Below are positions 38,180 to 45,946 of a DNA stretch of 64,000 nt, piece by piece. Position 1 is the first letter of the stretch; each line of letters begins with the position of its first letter. The position numbers and the translations under genes were made by a program. Source of the stretch: JACRIM01 sp038042195 (GTDB taxonomy: Bacteria > Planctomycetota > Phycisphaerae > UBA1845 > UTPLA1). The notes beneath the pieces are model-generated. The model ran no database searches. It was given only the letters and a program-made list of their open reading frames with translations, and was not told the origin of the DNA. The DNA lies in NCBI GenBank assembly GCA_038042195.1, contig JBBTET010000013.1, positions 94,904 to 158,903 of the forward strand, in the 5' to 3' direction.

Positions 38180-40144
38180 TTGCGTCAACCAACCCCCCCG
38201 ACATCTATCCGTTCGCGCGGCTCGCTGGATTATGCAGGACTCATCGCTTGCGCCAGTGCGGCATGTTGCGTCCTCGCCCTCTCCTGGCACAAGATCGAAA
38301 GCCTAGACACAGGCTACCACCTCGCCTACGGCAAGCACTTCCTCGACCACGGGCGCATCGTGGAGCGAGACCCGTTCCTGCTGCCACAAAATGCCGAGCC
38401 GTTCGTAAATGCGAACTGGGGCAGCCAGATCGTCATGGCAATCGCTCATCGCGCAGCAGGTCCGTCGGGCCTCATCGCCGTTCGCACGCTGTTGCTCGTC
38501 ATCGTGTTCACTGGGATTGCGGTCGTGCTTCGACGCTACACCACATCGCTCTCGTGGCTGGCAGCGGCGTGGCTGCTCGCGGGGATCGCGGGCTACGAGC
38601 GTTTCAGCCTGCGACCCGAACTCTTCAGCTATGCCATCATGCTCGTCATGCTCACCTTGCTATCGCGCCTGACATTGCACCGGCGTCACGTCGTCCTGAT
38701 CGCGCTCTTGCAACTGCTCTGGGTCAATCTGCACAGCTACTTTCTCATCGGCCTCTTCCTCACCGGCGCGTTGATCGCTGGCGAGCTCCTCGTCACGCAA
38801 AACGGGGATCGACCGGAGCGCCTCCGCGCATTCGGAATCGCATTGGGTGCCCAGGTCGTCGCTTGCTTCATGAATCCGTGGGGCTGGCGCGGCGCGATCT
38901 TCCCGATCCAGACGCTCTCGTACCTCCGCCGCGCCAACGCGATGGGCGGCGGTCCCGAGTCGCCGTCCGCCAGCGCCTGGTCGCTCATCTCCGAGTTTCA
39001 CTCGCCCTTTCGCTACGTCGGCGAACTCATCAACGCCCGCACGATGCACGCCTATTACGTCCTTCTAGTCATCGCCGCCATCGGCATCGTCGCCTGCATC
39101 GTTCGACGCCGACTCGGCACGATGCTGCTACTAATCCTTCTCATGGCCATGTCATTCCAGATGCGGCGCAACATCGCCCAGTTCGCCCTGGCCGGCGCGC
39201 CGTTGGCGATGGGTGCCATCACAGCACTTATGACAATCCGATCTCAGACACCCAAATGGCTTCGTCTCCTGCCGCCGACACTTGTCACACTCGCCTCAAT
39301 CTGGTGGACCGTCGGACTCGTCAACGGCCGCTTCTATTACGCTGAGCGCCGCATCACCCGCCAGTTCGGCACGGACTATTCACAACGCACATTCACCACC
39401 GACGCGGTGAAATGGCTCGCCGCGCACCAGGACCTCCAACCCAATCTCTTCGTCGATTATTTTTCATCGAGCAACACGCTCCCCTGGCTGCCCGGCCGCT
39501 TCAAGCTGTTCGTTGACACCAACACGTTTGCCTATAAGGAAGAAACCCTTGCCGCCGCCTTCGACCTTGGCCTCGGCAAGCGTGCCCACGCCGACATCTT
39601 CGACCACGAGGAGATCAACGTCGCCCTGCTCCACAGCGGCCCGGACACCCAGCCACTCATCATGCGCCTCGTCGCCGACTACACCAACTGGGCATTGGTC
39701 TATTTCGACCGGCAGGCCGTCATCTTCATCCGCCGCATTCCCGAACACATCGAAATCATCAAGGCGAATCACCCCACCGCCGCAAACCTCGACCCGCGCG
39801 GTTGGATCGACTCTTACGCCGAACCCAATTTCACCAAGGCACTCTCCCTCGGCACGGCCGTCAACATCCCGCTCGCCCTCGGCTGGCACGCGCAGGCTGC
39901 TGACTTGATGCGCGAAGCCGTGCGCCTCGCACCCGATTACCATGATGCGTGGTATTTTCTTGCCGTCTGTGAGGCCAATCTGGGTAATGCCTCCGCTCGG
40001 GTTCAGATGATGTCCGACGCCCGCTTCCATTTTGGAAAGGCGGAGAACGCGGTCTATCGCGCGAAAGAGCTTGCCCCGCCTAATGTGCAATATCGCAAAC
40101 TCTGGGATGACATGAATGCCGTGCTCAAATCGATGCCAAAATGA
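38180..40144 (+). CDS. polytopic membrane protein with C-terminal soluble domain
   Basis: A 654-residue protein. The start is TTG 38180 with GAGG 9 bases upstream; the frame is closed by TAG at 38162 and no ATG lies early in it. About ten to eleven hydrophobic segments fill residues 15-385. The first loop has DTGYHLAYGKHFLDHGRIVERDP, reminiscent of the acidic first periplasmic loop of GT-C glycosyltransferases, but I cannot assign a sugar or lipid role. The soluble end (about 400-654) includes a TPR-like stretch (MREAVRLAPDYHDAWYFLAVCEANLGN). It begins 75 bp after the secretin gene and may share its transcript. Confidence 0.75.
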   Translation: MRQPTPPTSIRSRGSLDYAGLIACASAACCVLALSWHKIESLDTGYHLAYGKHFLDHGRIVERDPFLLPQNAEPFVNANWGSQIVMAIAHRAAGPSGLIAVRTLLLVIVFTGIAVVLRRYTTSLSWLAAAWLLAGIAGYERFSLRPELFSYAIMLVMLTLLSRLTLHRRHVVLIALLQLLWVNLHSYFLIGLFLTGALIAGELLVTQNGDRPERLRAFGIALGAQVVACFMNPWGWRGAIFPIQTLSYLRRANAMGGGPESPSASAWSLISEFHSPFRYVGELINARTMHAYYVLLVIAAIGIVACIVRRRLGTMLLLILLMAMSFQMRRNIAQFALAGAPLAMGAITALMTIRSQTPKWLRLLPPTLVTLASIWWTVGLVNGRFYYAERRITRQFGTDYSQRTFTTDAVKWLAAHQDLQPNLFVDYFSSSNTLPWLPGRFKLFVDTNTFAYKEETLAAAFDLGLGKRAHADIFDHEEINVALLHSGPDTQPLIMRLVADYTNWALVYFDRQAVIFIRRIPEHIEIIKANHPTAANLDPRGWIDSYAEPNFTKALSLGTAVNIPLALGWHAQAADLMREAVRLAPDYHDAWYFLAVCEANLGNASARVQMMSDARFHFGKAENAVYRAKELAPPNVQYRKLWDDMNAVLKSMPK

Positions 40145-40162
40145 TGTGCGTAATCGCCGTAG

Positions 40163-40184
40163 GGTGGGTCGTACTCGACCCACC
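40163..40184. repeat. perfect short palindrome between two genes
   Basis: A 9-bp perfect stem (GGTGGGTCG at 40163-40171 and CGACCCACC at 40176-40184) with loop TACT, 18 bp after the stop of the membrane protein gene. There is no T run, so it is more likely a repeated extragenic palindrome than a classical terminator. It overlaps the presumed start of the next gene. Confidence 0.6.
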
Positions 40185-40868
40185 TTCCCTCGACGCACTG
40201 GTTCTCTTCTGACTTCGCTTGCGTTGCTGCTCGCCTGCAACCGCCCCGCGCCCACTACTCAACCCGCCACGCCGCGCGTCGTCGACTTCCAACCCGGCAT
40301 CCGAATCGACTACCGCGTCCCACAGGTTGAAATCGATGGCGAAGTGATCCTCCGTGAAGGTGCACTCGAACTATTCGCCTATGCGAAATCCCCCACACCC
40401 AAGGAGCATGAATCCATCATCCTGCTTCGTTGCTCGCCCGAAGCAATCTACCAGGCCCTCGGCCTCATCGGCCTCACCCCCGGCAAGCCGCCGCGCTATT
40501 TCCCGGATACGAAAAAGACCCGCCCCGCCACTGGCGACGCGGTCGATGTGTTCGTTCGCTATGAAAAGAATGGACGCACCATCGAAGAGTCCGCCTGCGA
40601 CTGGATGTTCGACGTGAAGCGCAAATCCCCGATGCACCGCACGCATTGGATCTTCACCGGCTCCGAACGAATGGACGACGGCTCCTTCGCCGCCAACATT
40701 GAAGGCACGGTCGTGACCGTCGTGGACTTCCCCAGTTCGCTCCTTTGCCTGCCGACGCCACATACCGACGCCGACGCGGAGCTTTGGCTCAAGGCAAACA
40801 CAACGGCCGTTCCACCGATCAAGACAACAGTCGCGCTGATCCTTCGATCTCATGATCTTGCGCCATAG
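40164..40868 (+). CDS. YdjY-domain-like lipoprotein
   Basis: About 234 residues from GTG 40164; ATG 40116 inside the upstream gene is the alternative, and neither start is well supported. A lipoprotein signal (SLLTSLALLLAC with Cys first in the mature form) precedes a domain with VEIDGEVILREGALELFAYA, KEHESIILLRCSPEAIYQALGLIGLTPG and a later VFVRYEKNGRT. This pattern fits the YdjY family found widely in planctomycetes. Function is unknown. The start overlaps a perfect palindrome at 40163-40184. Confidence 0.72.
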   Translation: MGRTRPTFPRRTGSLLTSLALLLACNRPAPTTQPATPRVVDFQPGIRIDYRVPQVEIDGEVILREGALELFAYAKSPTPKEHESIILLRCSPEAIYQALGLIGLTPGKPPRYFPDTKKTRPATGDAVDVFVRYEKNGRTIEESACDWMFDVKRKSPMHRTHWIFTGSERMDDGSFAANIEGTVVTVVDFPSSLLCLPTPHTDADAELWLKANTTAVPPIKTTVALILRSHDLAP

Positions 40869-40918
40869 GTCGTGGATGATCCGGTTCGCTAAAAAACAGG
40901 ATGACAGGTCAAGGCGAT

Positions 40919-42889
40919 TCAACCCGCCGCGAGGATGGGAAGGGGCATTCCCGCGGGGCTGCGTGCTTGCGTATGCGAGTCGTCGTGATCCTTTGCGGCC
41001 CAGATTTCCCGGGAGTCGGGGGGGATGGTCGAAGTTCGGACACGCTCGATCTCATCAGGCCGCGCCTTCACGATTGGGAGCTTCGACTTGGGCACGCCGG
41101 GGCAGTGTTCCACCGGGCCGCGCCAGAGTCGCCAGCCCCATCGCAGGGAATCGAGAGCCGTCTTGGCGGTCGCGGCCATGCCGATGAATTGCATGCCGAT
41201 ATCCGCGCCGGCGAGACGTCGCTTGGGCATGAACATCGAGCCGAGCAGGGTGAGCGGGTTGTAGAAGCTGGCATAGCCGAGGATGAGGTTCATCTGTTTG
41301 AGCCAGGGCTTGCTCTCGCTGCTGGCGACCACGTGGTTGCCGTCGAACTGGGCCTCATCGACGCGGCGGCCGCCGATGGTCTTGAAGACCAGGCCGTCTT
41401 CGTAGGGCTTGTCGAAGAAGTTGGTGCCGACGGCGGGGGTGAGCACGGTGATTTGCACGCTGACCGCGCCGTGCTTGCGAAGGTAGCGCACCTGATTCAA
41501 CAGGCCGTAGAGCTTGCCCTTGGTGTAGAGCGGCTGGCCGTCGTGGTGCATCATCATGGGCATGGGGCAGAGGCCTTCGGTGTTCATGGCGGCGAAGACT
41601 TCAGCGGTCTTCGACCCGGCCTGTCCCTTTTTCACCATCGTGCCGGTGAGGTCTTCGACACCGAACCAGAGAGCGCGAAGGCCGGCCTGTCTCATTCGGG
41701 GCATGAGGTCGATGCATTTGTAGGCATCGTGGATCGTGGCCTCGGTTGCCCAGCGGACGACCTTGTGAAAGCGGCGGCCATCTTCGGCGCGGCGGCTGGC
41801 GAGGTGCTCGACGATTTCCTCGACCGTCTCGCGCTTGTTGAGGAAGTTGTCATCAGTGCCGAAGAAGTTCTTCAGGCCAAACTCGCGATTGAGGGCGAGC
41901 ATTTCGTCACCGAGTCGTTCGGGCGTCTTGAAGCGGAACGTATTCTGGTTGTAGGCGGGGATCGGGCAGTAGCTGCATCGGAACTTGCAGCCGTGGGTCA
42001 TGATGAGCGAATTGACCCGGGCGCGTTTGTGAATCTGGTCGGCGGGAACGGGTTTGTCACGGAGGGTCTGCTTTTTGTGAGGCGGCTCCATCTTGCGATA
42101 GGCCGAGAGCGGCATTGGATACTCGTCGAGGTACTGGACGAGGCGCTGGACGCCCGTGTCGATCAGATGCGCCTCGCGGATCGAGGTGGTGGTACGAGAA
42201 GGGATTCTCGTATCAGCGGCGGCACGAGAAAGGATTCTCGTACCAGCGGCAATCGGGTCGATGCGATAGACGAGGCCGGGGATGTCTTCGAGTGCGCCTT
42301 CATCGCGCGCACGGAGGAAGGCGCTTCGGAGGGAATCGCGGGGGCCTTTGTAATCCAGCAGGCGATCCATGAGCGAGAGCAGGACGTAGCTCTCGCCGGT
42401 GACGCAGGCATCGGCGTTGGTGCGGCCGTCTTCACCCATGCCGAAGTAGTCCCACGGCTCGTAGATGGACTTGGGGCCGCCGCAGAGGATGAGGGGGCGT
42501 TGATCTTCCGGGATGCGGCAGGCGTCGAAGACGTATTCGTAGGCTCGCTGGGCGTGGATCTGCATGGAGCTGATCATCACGACGTCGGGCAGGCGACCGT
42601 CGATCTTGGCGGTGGAGGGGCGGACGTTGGGGGTCCACAGTTGAAAGATGATCCGCGAGTTGATGAGGCCGGCGGCATCGAGGGCATCGCAGATGGTGCG
42701 GACACCGGCGGGGATGATCCGCCAGTCGGCGAAGAGGAAGGGGAGCAGGCGCGTTCGCTTGTCGAAGGCATACATGAAGAGGGCAGAGAGATCCCGCATC
42801 TTGGGATTCGCGGCGAGCTTCTGGGTCAGCTCGCGGTACGCGCCGGGCCGGACGTACTCATCGCCATAGGGTCGTTTGGGTAGTTCCAT
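40919..42889 (-). CDS. B12-binding-type radical SAM protein
   Basis: A 656-residue protein. The N-terminal part (about 45-150) resembles the cobalamin-binding domain of class B radical SAM enzymes (LPFLFADWRIIPAGVRTICDAL ... DVVMISSMQIHA ... LILCGGPK), though no D-x-H-x-x-G motif is evident. The radical SAM core has THGCKFRCSYCPIPAYN, the C-x3-C-x2-C cluster ligand set. An in-frame tandem palindromic repeat (42191-42250) adds about 20 residues with two TRI(L/P)SR units between the two domains. Substrate unknown; related proteins act in lipid or hopanoid methylation and in methylthiolation. Confidence 0.85.
   Translation of the reverse strand: MELPKRPYGDEYVRPGAYRELTQKLAANPKMRDLSALFMYAFDKRTRLLPFLFADWRIIPAGVRTICDALDAAGLINSRIIFQLWTPNVRPSTAKIDGRLPDVVMISSMQIHAQRAYEYVFDACRIPEDQRPLILCGGPKSIYEPWDYFGMGEDGRTNADACVTGESYVLLSLMDRLLDYKGPRDSLRSAFLRARDEGALEDIPGLVYRIDPIAAGTRILSRAAADTRIPSRTTTSIREAHLIDTGVQRLVQYLDEYPMPLSAYRKMEPPHKKQTLRDKPVPADQIHKRARVNSLIMTHGCKFRCSYCPIPAYNQNTFRFKTPERLGDEMLALNREFGLKNFFGTDDNFLNKRETVEEIVEHLASRRAEDGRRFHKVVRWATEATIHDAYKCIDLMPRMRQAGLRALWFGVEDLTGTMVKKGQAGSKTAEVFAAMNTEGLCPMPMMMHHDGQPLYTKGKLYGLLNQVRYLRKHGAVSVQITVLTPAVGTNFFDKPYEDGLVFKTIGGRRVDEAQFDGNHVVASSESKPWLKQMNLILGYASFYNPLTLLGSMFMPKRRLAGADIGMQFIGMAATAKTALDSLRWGWRLWRGPVEHCPGVPKSKLPIVKARPDEIERVRTSTIPPDSREIWAAKDHDDSHTQARSPAGMPLPILAAG
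42191..42250. repeat. tandem palindromic 30-bp repeat inside the radical SAM gene
   Basis: Two adjacent 30-bp units (42191-42220 and 42221-42250) match at 27 of 30 bases. Each contains a near-perfect palindrome, ACGAGAA paired with TTCTCGT around a short GGGA or AGGA loop. On the coding strand they add 20 codons in frame in the linker between two domains. This is the behaviour of a small mobile palindrome such as a REP or RPE-type element. There is no spacer, so it is not a CRISPR array. Confidence 0.85.
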
Positions 42890-43102
42890 TTGAGTGGGGC
42901 AGGATAGCCTTGAATGGGAGGCTTGGCAACTTAAATGGCCAAATCCGCGGGGGTTAAGGGTTTAGGAACGCGGACGATTGTCAGTCGCGCGAACCGAGTA
43001 GAGGACGACCCGGCTCGCTGCGCTTGTGTTCGTTCATTTTTGGTGAACGACTCAAATGAGATGTCGGTGTCGGAGGTGCGAAAAGTAATTCTCGTACAAG
43101 GG

Positions 43103-43579
43103 CTATGTGATACGGACGTAGTTGTAGGTGCAGGCGTTGGCGGCGCAGTTGATGTTGTGGGTCGTGAGGTTGTTGGCGTTGGGGAGGGAGTAGTTGTGTG
43201 TTTCGCCGGGGTAGAGGATGTCCGTGCAACCCAGCGGACCACAAGCCTGTTGGGGCACGCCGCCTTGCGTGTCGAGGCGGAGGATGGCCTGATCGGGGAG
43301 GACGCGGACGGTTCCAAAGATGGTGACCAATGCGCCGGCGGCGTAGATGGTTTGCTGTTGGAAGGTGCCGTCAGCCATGATGATGAGTTCGACCTGGCCG
43401 GCGCCGAATGTGGGGTCAACGAACTGGGCGCGCCAGGTGCCGAGCAGGGCGGCGGGCGGCCCGCCGAGGCCGGGGACGCCGACGGGGCAGCCGCCTGACG
43501 CGGCGAGGTTTGGGAGGATGATGGCGGCGGTGAGGGTGAGTAGGGAGGCGAATGATCGGCGGCGGAGTTTTTGGGGCAT
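43103..43579 (-). CDS. secreted or lipid-anchored hypothetical protein
   Basis: A 158-residue protein from ATG 43579, with GGAGA upstream. An Arg-rich start (MPQKLRRRSF) and hydrophobic stretch form a signal peptide; the Cys in AASGGC may be a lipidation site or the first of several disulphide cysteines. The middle has a beta-rich LLGTWRAQFVDPTFGAGQVE segment resembling lipocalin-like or META-like small secreted domains, then GTVRVLPDQAILRLDTQGG. The tail has CGPLGC and ends with ANACTYNYVRIT. No firm family. Confidence 0.68.
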   Translation of the reverse strand: MPQKLRRRSFASLLTLTAAIILPNLAASGGCPVGVPGLGGPPAALLGTWRAQFVDPTFGAGQVELIIMADGTFQQQTIYAAGALVTIFGTVRVLPDQAILRLDTQGGVPQQACGPLGCTDILYPGETHNYSLPNANNLTTHNINCAANACTYNYVRIT

Positions 43580-43687
43580 GTGATGGTTCTCCGTGGGGAT
43601 ATAGACGGGGGGAGGGCGGGTTCTGACAGTAAAGATGGTGGGAAACGAAGGTCGAGAATTCAGCCGGGCCGACATGCCGGCAATTCG

Positions 43688-44285
43688 CTATGGGCGAGGC
43701 TGTCCGGGGTACGGCGATGAGAGAGGCGTGATGGTAATGGGCGAGGGGAGGTAGTTGAAGGGCTGCGGCTCTGCGCGATAGCGGCCGGGGATGTAGCCGG
43801 TTGATGTGTGATCGGGGCGCGTGTAGTTGCCGTCAGCGCGGTAGTGTCCGGGGATATAGCCGGTGGAGGTGTGTTGGCCCGGCGCGTAATTGTCGAGACG
43901 GCCGTAGGCACCCTGGGTGTATCCGGGTCGAGGAATGTTCAGGGCGTACGTAATAGGGCTGAGGCAGGGCGGGCTGCATGGCCGGGCCTTGCGCAGCGCG
44001 GGCGGGGTCAACTGGTTGTTTGAACATTAGGAAGTCGCCATCGGACGCGCTGAATTGCTGCGAGCGGAAAGCCGGCGAATCGTCGGAGGGGCTTGAAGGT
44101 TGAGTGGCGGCATCGGCGGCATGGGCGAGGGTCTGCTCGGGGGTCATAGGGATGAGCTTGTCACCGCACTGGACGTAGAAGGTCGGAGGCGGAACGGGCG
44201 CGATTTGGACCGGGGGTGTCCATTTCTGCGAACAGCCGGCAGAAATAAGGCCGCAGCACAGGCAGGCGAGGGAACGCAGGTTCAT
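43688..44285 (-). pseudogene. frameshifted lipoprotein with YIPG repeats
   Basis: The first part, from ATG 44285, has a lipoprotein signal (LISAGC) and reads to a stop at 43833. A second frame, open from 44011 to the stop at 43688, carries a repeat of about 20 residues, two copies starting HTSTGYIPG followed by (H/R)YRA. Where the two overlap, the first frame turns into atypical Arg/His/Pro-rich sequence while the second becomes ordered. One lipoprotein gene has therefore been split by a frame change of one base in roughly 43930-44000, by mutation or sequencing error. Function unknown; small Pro/Tyr-rich lipoproteins are common in this phylum. Confidence 0.6.
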
Positions 44286-44671
44286 GTCGGATTTTAGTTT
44301 CGATTCTGCGTCGATTCTATCTGACAGTAAAAGATAGTATTAGCAATGCCATGCGGGTTGGATTTCGACTTTTTTCACCGACCGGCACTACAATCCTCGC
44401 TAAGATCACGACGATGGACAACGCCAAGCACCTGTGCGACGTACTCCGTGATCTCGTGAACTCCGATGAACGCTGTGGCGACGGCACTGGGCCGCATGGG
44501 CGCCGCTGAATCCATTGCACAGGGGGATTATTTGAAATGGCGCAGGGATAATGTGGCGGAAATCAGNNNNNNNNNNTAACGACTATCGGGGCGATCCCGT
44601 GCGAGCTATTAGCGCGCTGCGCCCGTAAGGATGCGATGAGCATCTGCGACCTGTTGAGTATCGTCTTGATG
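44286..44671. other. intergenic stretch with assembly gap
   Basis: This region holds a run of ten N (44567-44576). The bases after it (44577-44624) are an inverted copy of part of the kinase gene. A short hairpin (CTATCT with AGATAG) lies at about 44318-44338. I see no gene; the reading frames here mix real and probably misassembled sequence. Confidence 0.6.
44577..44624. repeat. 48-bp inverted copy of kinase-gene sequence at the gap edge
   Basis: These 48 bases are the exact reverse complement of 45465-45512, inside the kinase gene. The copy starts directly at the N run and ends abruptly. A foldback or contig-end artefact is the most likely cause, so the sequence around the kinase 3' end needs care. 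Confidence 0.88.
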
Positions 44672-45931
44672 CTACGGTGTAGACTTGACGTACTTAACTT
44701 GGTGGCCGAATTGGTCAGCACCTGCCCAAACAGATTCGCTCCAACGGTATAGGTTTTCAATAAAATACTGCGTTCCATTTAGACTGTTCTTGAAAAGCGT
44801 TATTTGGCGTTCATTCTGGCGCACAATCGCGGATACTCTGAAAGCGTTTTGACCGTTCTTTTTGTAATACCCGTCTGGAGTCATATTGACGTCTTCTTTG
44901 CCTTCTGTGGCAATGCTCTTGAATTGAAGGTGCCAACCTCCAGGGAATAGCTTTGATGGCAGCGAAATGTCACCTTCGAGTTGCCCGTCATGTGAATTCA
45001 GGTTTGCAAGGAGTTGATCGAACGACGAAAGCATTTCATGAGTAGTTTGCAGAATTCTCGCCTCTTTATCGCTGATGCACTTTCCAAGAAATGAATTTAC
45101 TTCTCGCATTCTTACATCATTCGGAAATAGCGTTTCGAGATCAAACTGTGGATCGTCGAAGTAATGTAGCCTCATAAACGGCTTACCAGAGACCATCGCC
45201 CAGAGGACTTTCGCTAGCGAAAAAACATCCCATGTTGGGCGAATATCTTCGATTCTTGATCCTTGCCCCCATGGCGGCATCCAGTCCCTAGTACCCACAT
45301 TCTCCATCGTTCGCGTTTCGCGAGTTTGATCCAATTGAGAAGCGAAAACAATCCCCATGTCGCCGAGTACTAGCCGGCCATCTGCAGAAACTAGAATGTT
45401 GTCGGACTTGATGTCTCTGTGAATGACATTCTGGTTGTGCAATTCTCTAACTGCCTCAATTATTGGGCGCAGCGCGCTAATAGCTCGCACGGGATCGCCC
45501 CGATAGTCGTTAAGCCGATTTGTGAGTACACCTCCTGTATGATATTCCATTACAAACCACGGATCCGCTTCATCTTCGCTTTCATCAAGAATCTTGACAA
45601 TTGCAGAATGTTCCACGGATTTCAGTGTTTTCAACTCACGGCGAAACCGATTTAGGCCACTGTTGGGATTGTGCAGTTCTTGCAATGGCCGAAGTCGCTT
45701 AAGCGCGCCAAGTGGGCTGGACCAAAACCTGTTGAATACGTTTATTAGCTCTTGGTCACGCTCTTCTGATTGAACGTTATGGCGAGTACCAATCAGGTTT
45801 CGCAAGAAATCGGGCGTCTCTTTGAACCATTCCCGATCTAGTGCTCTTGCAAGGTAGACTTCACCTTGACCACCCCTTCCAAGAGAGTTCAACGCTACCC
45901 ATTTCCCACAACGGACCAATTGATTCTGCAT
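44672..45931 (-). CDS. serine/threonine protein kinase, atypical
   Basis: A 419-residue Hanks-type kinase without membrane segment. The glycine loop is GRGGQGEV (18-25), the ATP lysine is in ALK (78), the catalytic loop is HRDIKSDN (171-178), and the metal site reads GDMG (190-193) rather than DFG. About 45 residues separate the glycine loop strand from the lysine, an unusual insert. The last about 120 residues match no standard bacterial kinase accessory domain. The sequence is AT-richer than its neighbours and may be acquired. It starts 15 bp after preA on the same strand. Confidence 0.85.
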   Translation of the reverse strand: MQNQLVRCGKWVALNSLGRGGQGEVYLARALDREWFKETPDFLRNLIGTRHNVQSEERDQELINVFNRFWSSPLGALKRLRPLQELHNPNSGLNRFRRELKTLKSVEHSAIVKILDESEDEADPWFVMEYHTGGVLTNRLNDYRGDPVRAISALRPIIEAVRELHNQNVIHRDIKSDNILVSADGRLVLGDMGIVFASQLDQTRETRTMENVGTRDWMPPWGQGSRIEDIRPTWDVFSLAKVLWAMVSGKPFMRLHYFDDPQFDLETLFPNDVRMREVNSFLGKCISDKEARILQTTHEMLSSFDQLLANLNSHDGQLEGDISLPSKLFPGGWHLQFKSIATEGKEDVNMTPDGYYKKNGQNAFRVSAIVRQNERQITLFKNSLNGTQYFIENLYRWSESVWAGADQFGHQVKYVKSTP

Positions 45932-45946
45932 TGAGTATTCCTAGTC

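Noticed and set aside
42191..42250. CRISPR-like repeat
   Set aside because: Only two units, directly adjacent with no spacer, inside a conserved gene.
40901..42883. 660-codon open frame on the plus strand
   Set aside because: It mirrors the radical SAM gene on the other strand. Composition is skewed to Gly, Glu and Val with no family resemblance, while the minus strand has clear motifs and a start.
43030..43050. hairpin after the gene ending at 43103 as a terminator
   Set aside because: A 7-bp stem (TCGTTCA with TGAACGA) exists, but there is no T run on the minus strand.
44563..44778. 71-codon frame reading into the N run
   Set aside because: It crosses the gap-edge inverted copy of kinase sequence and is an assembly product.
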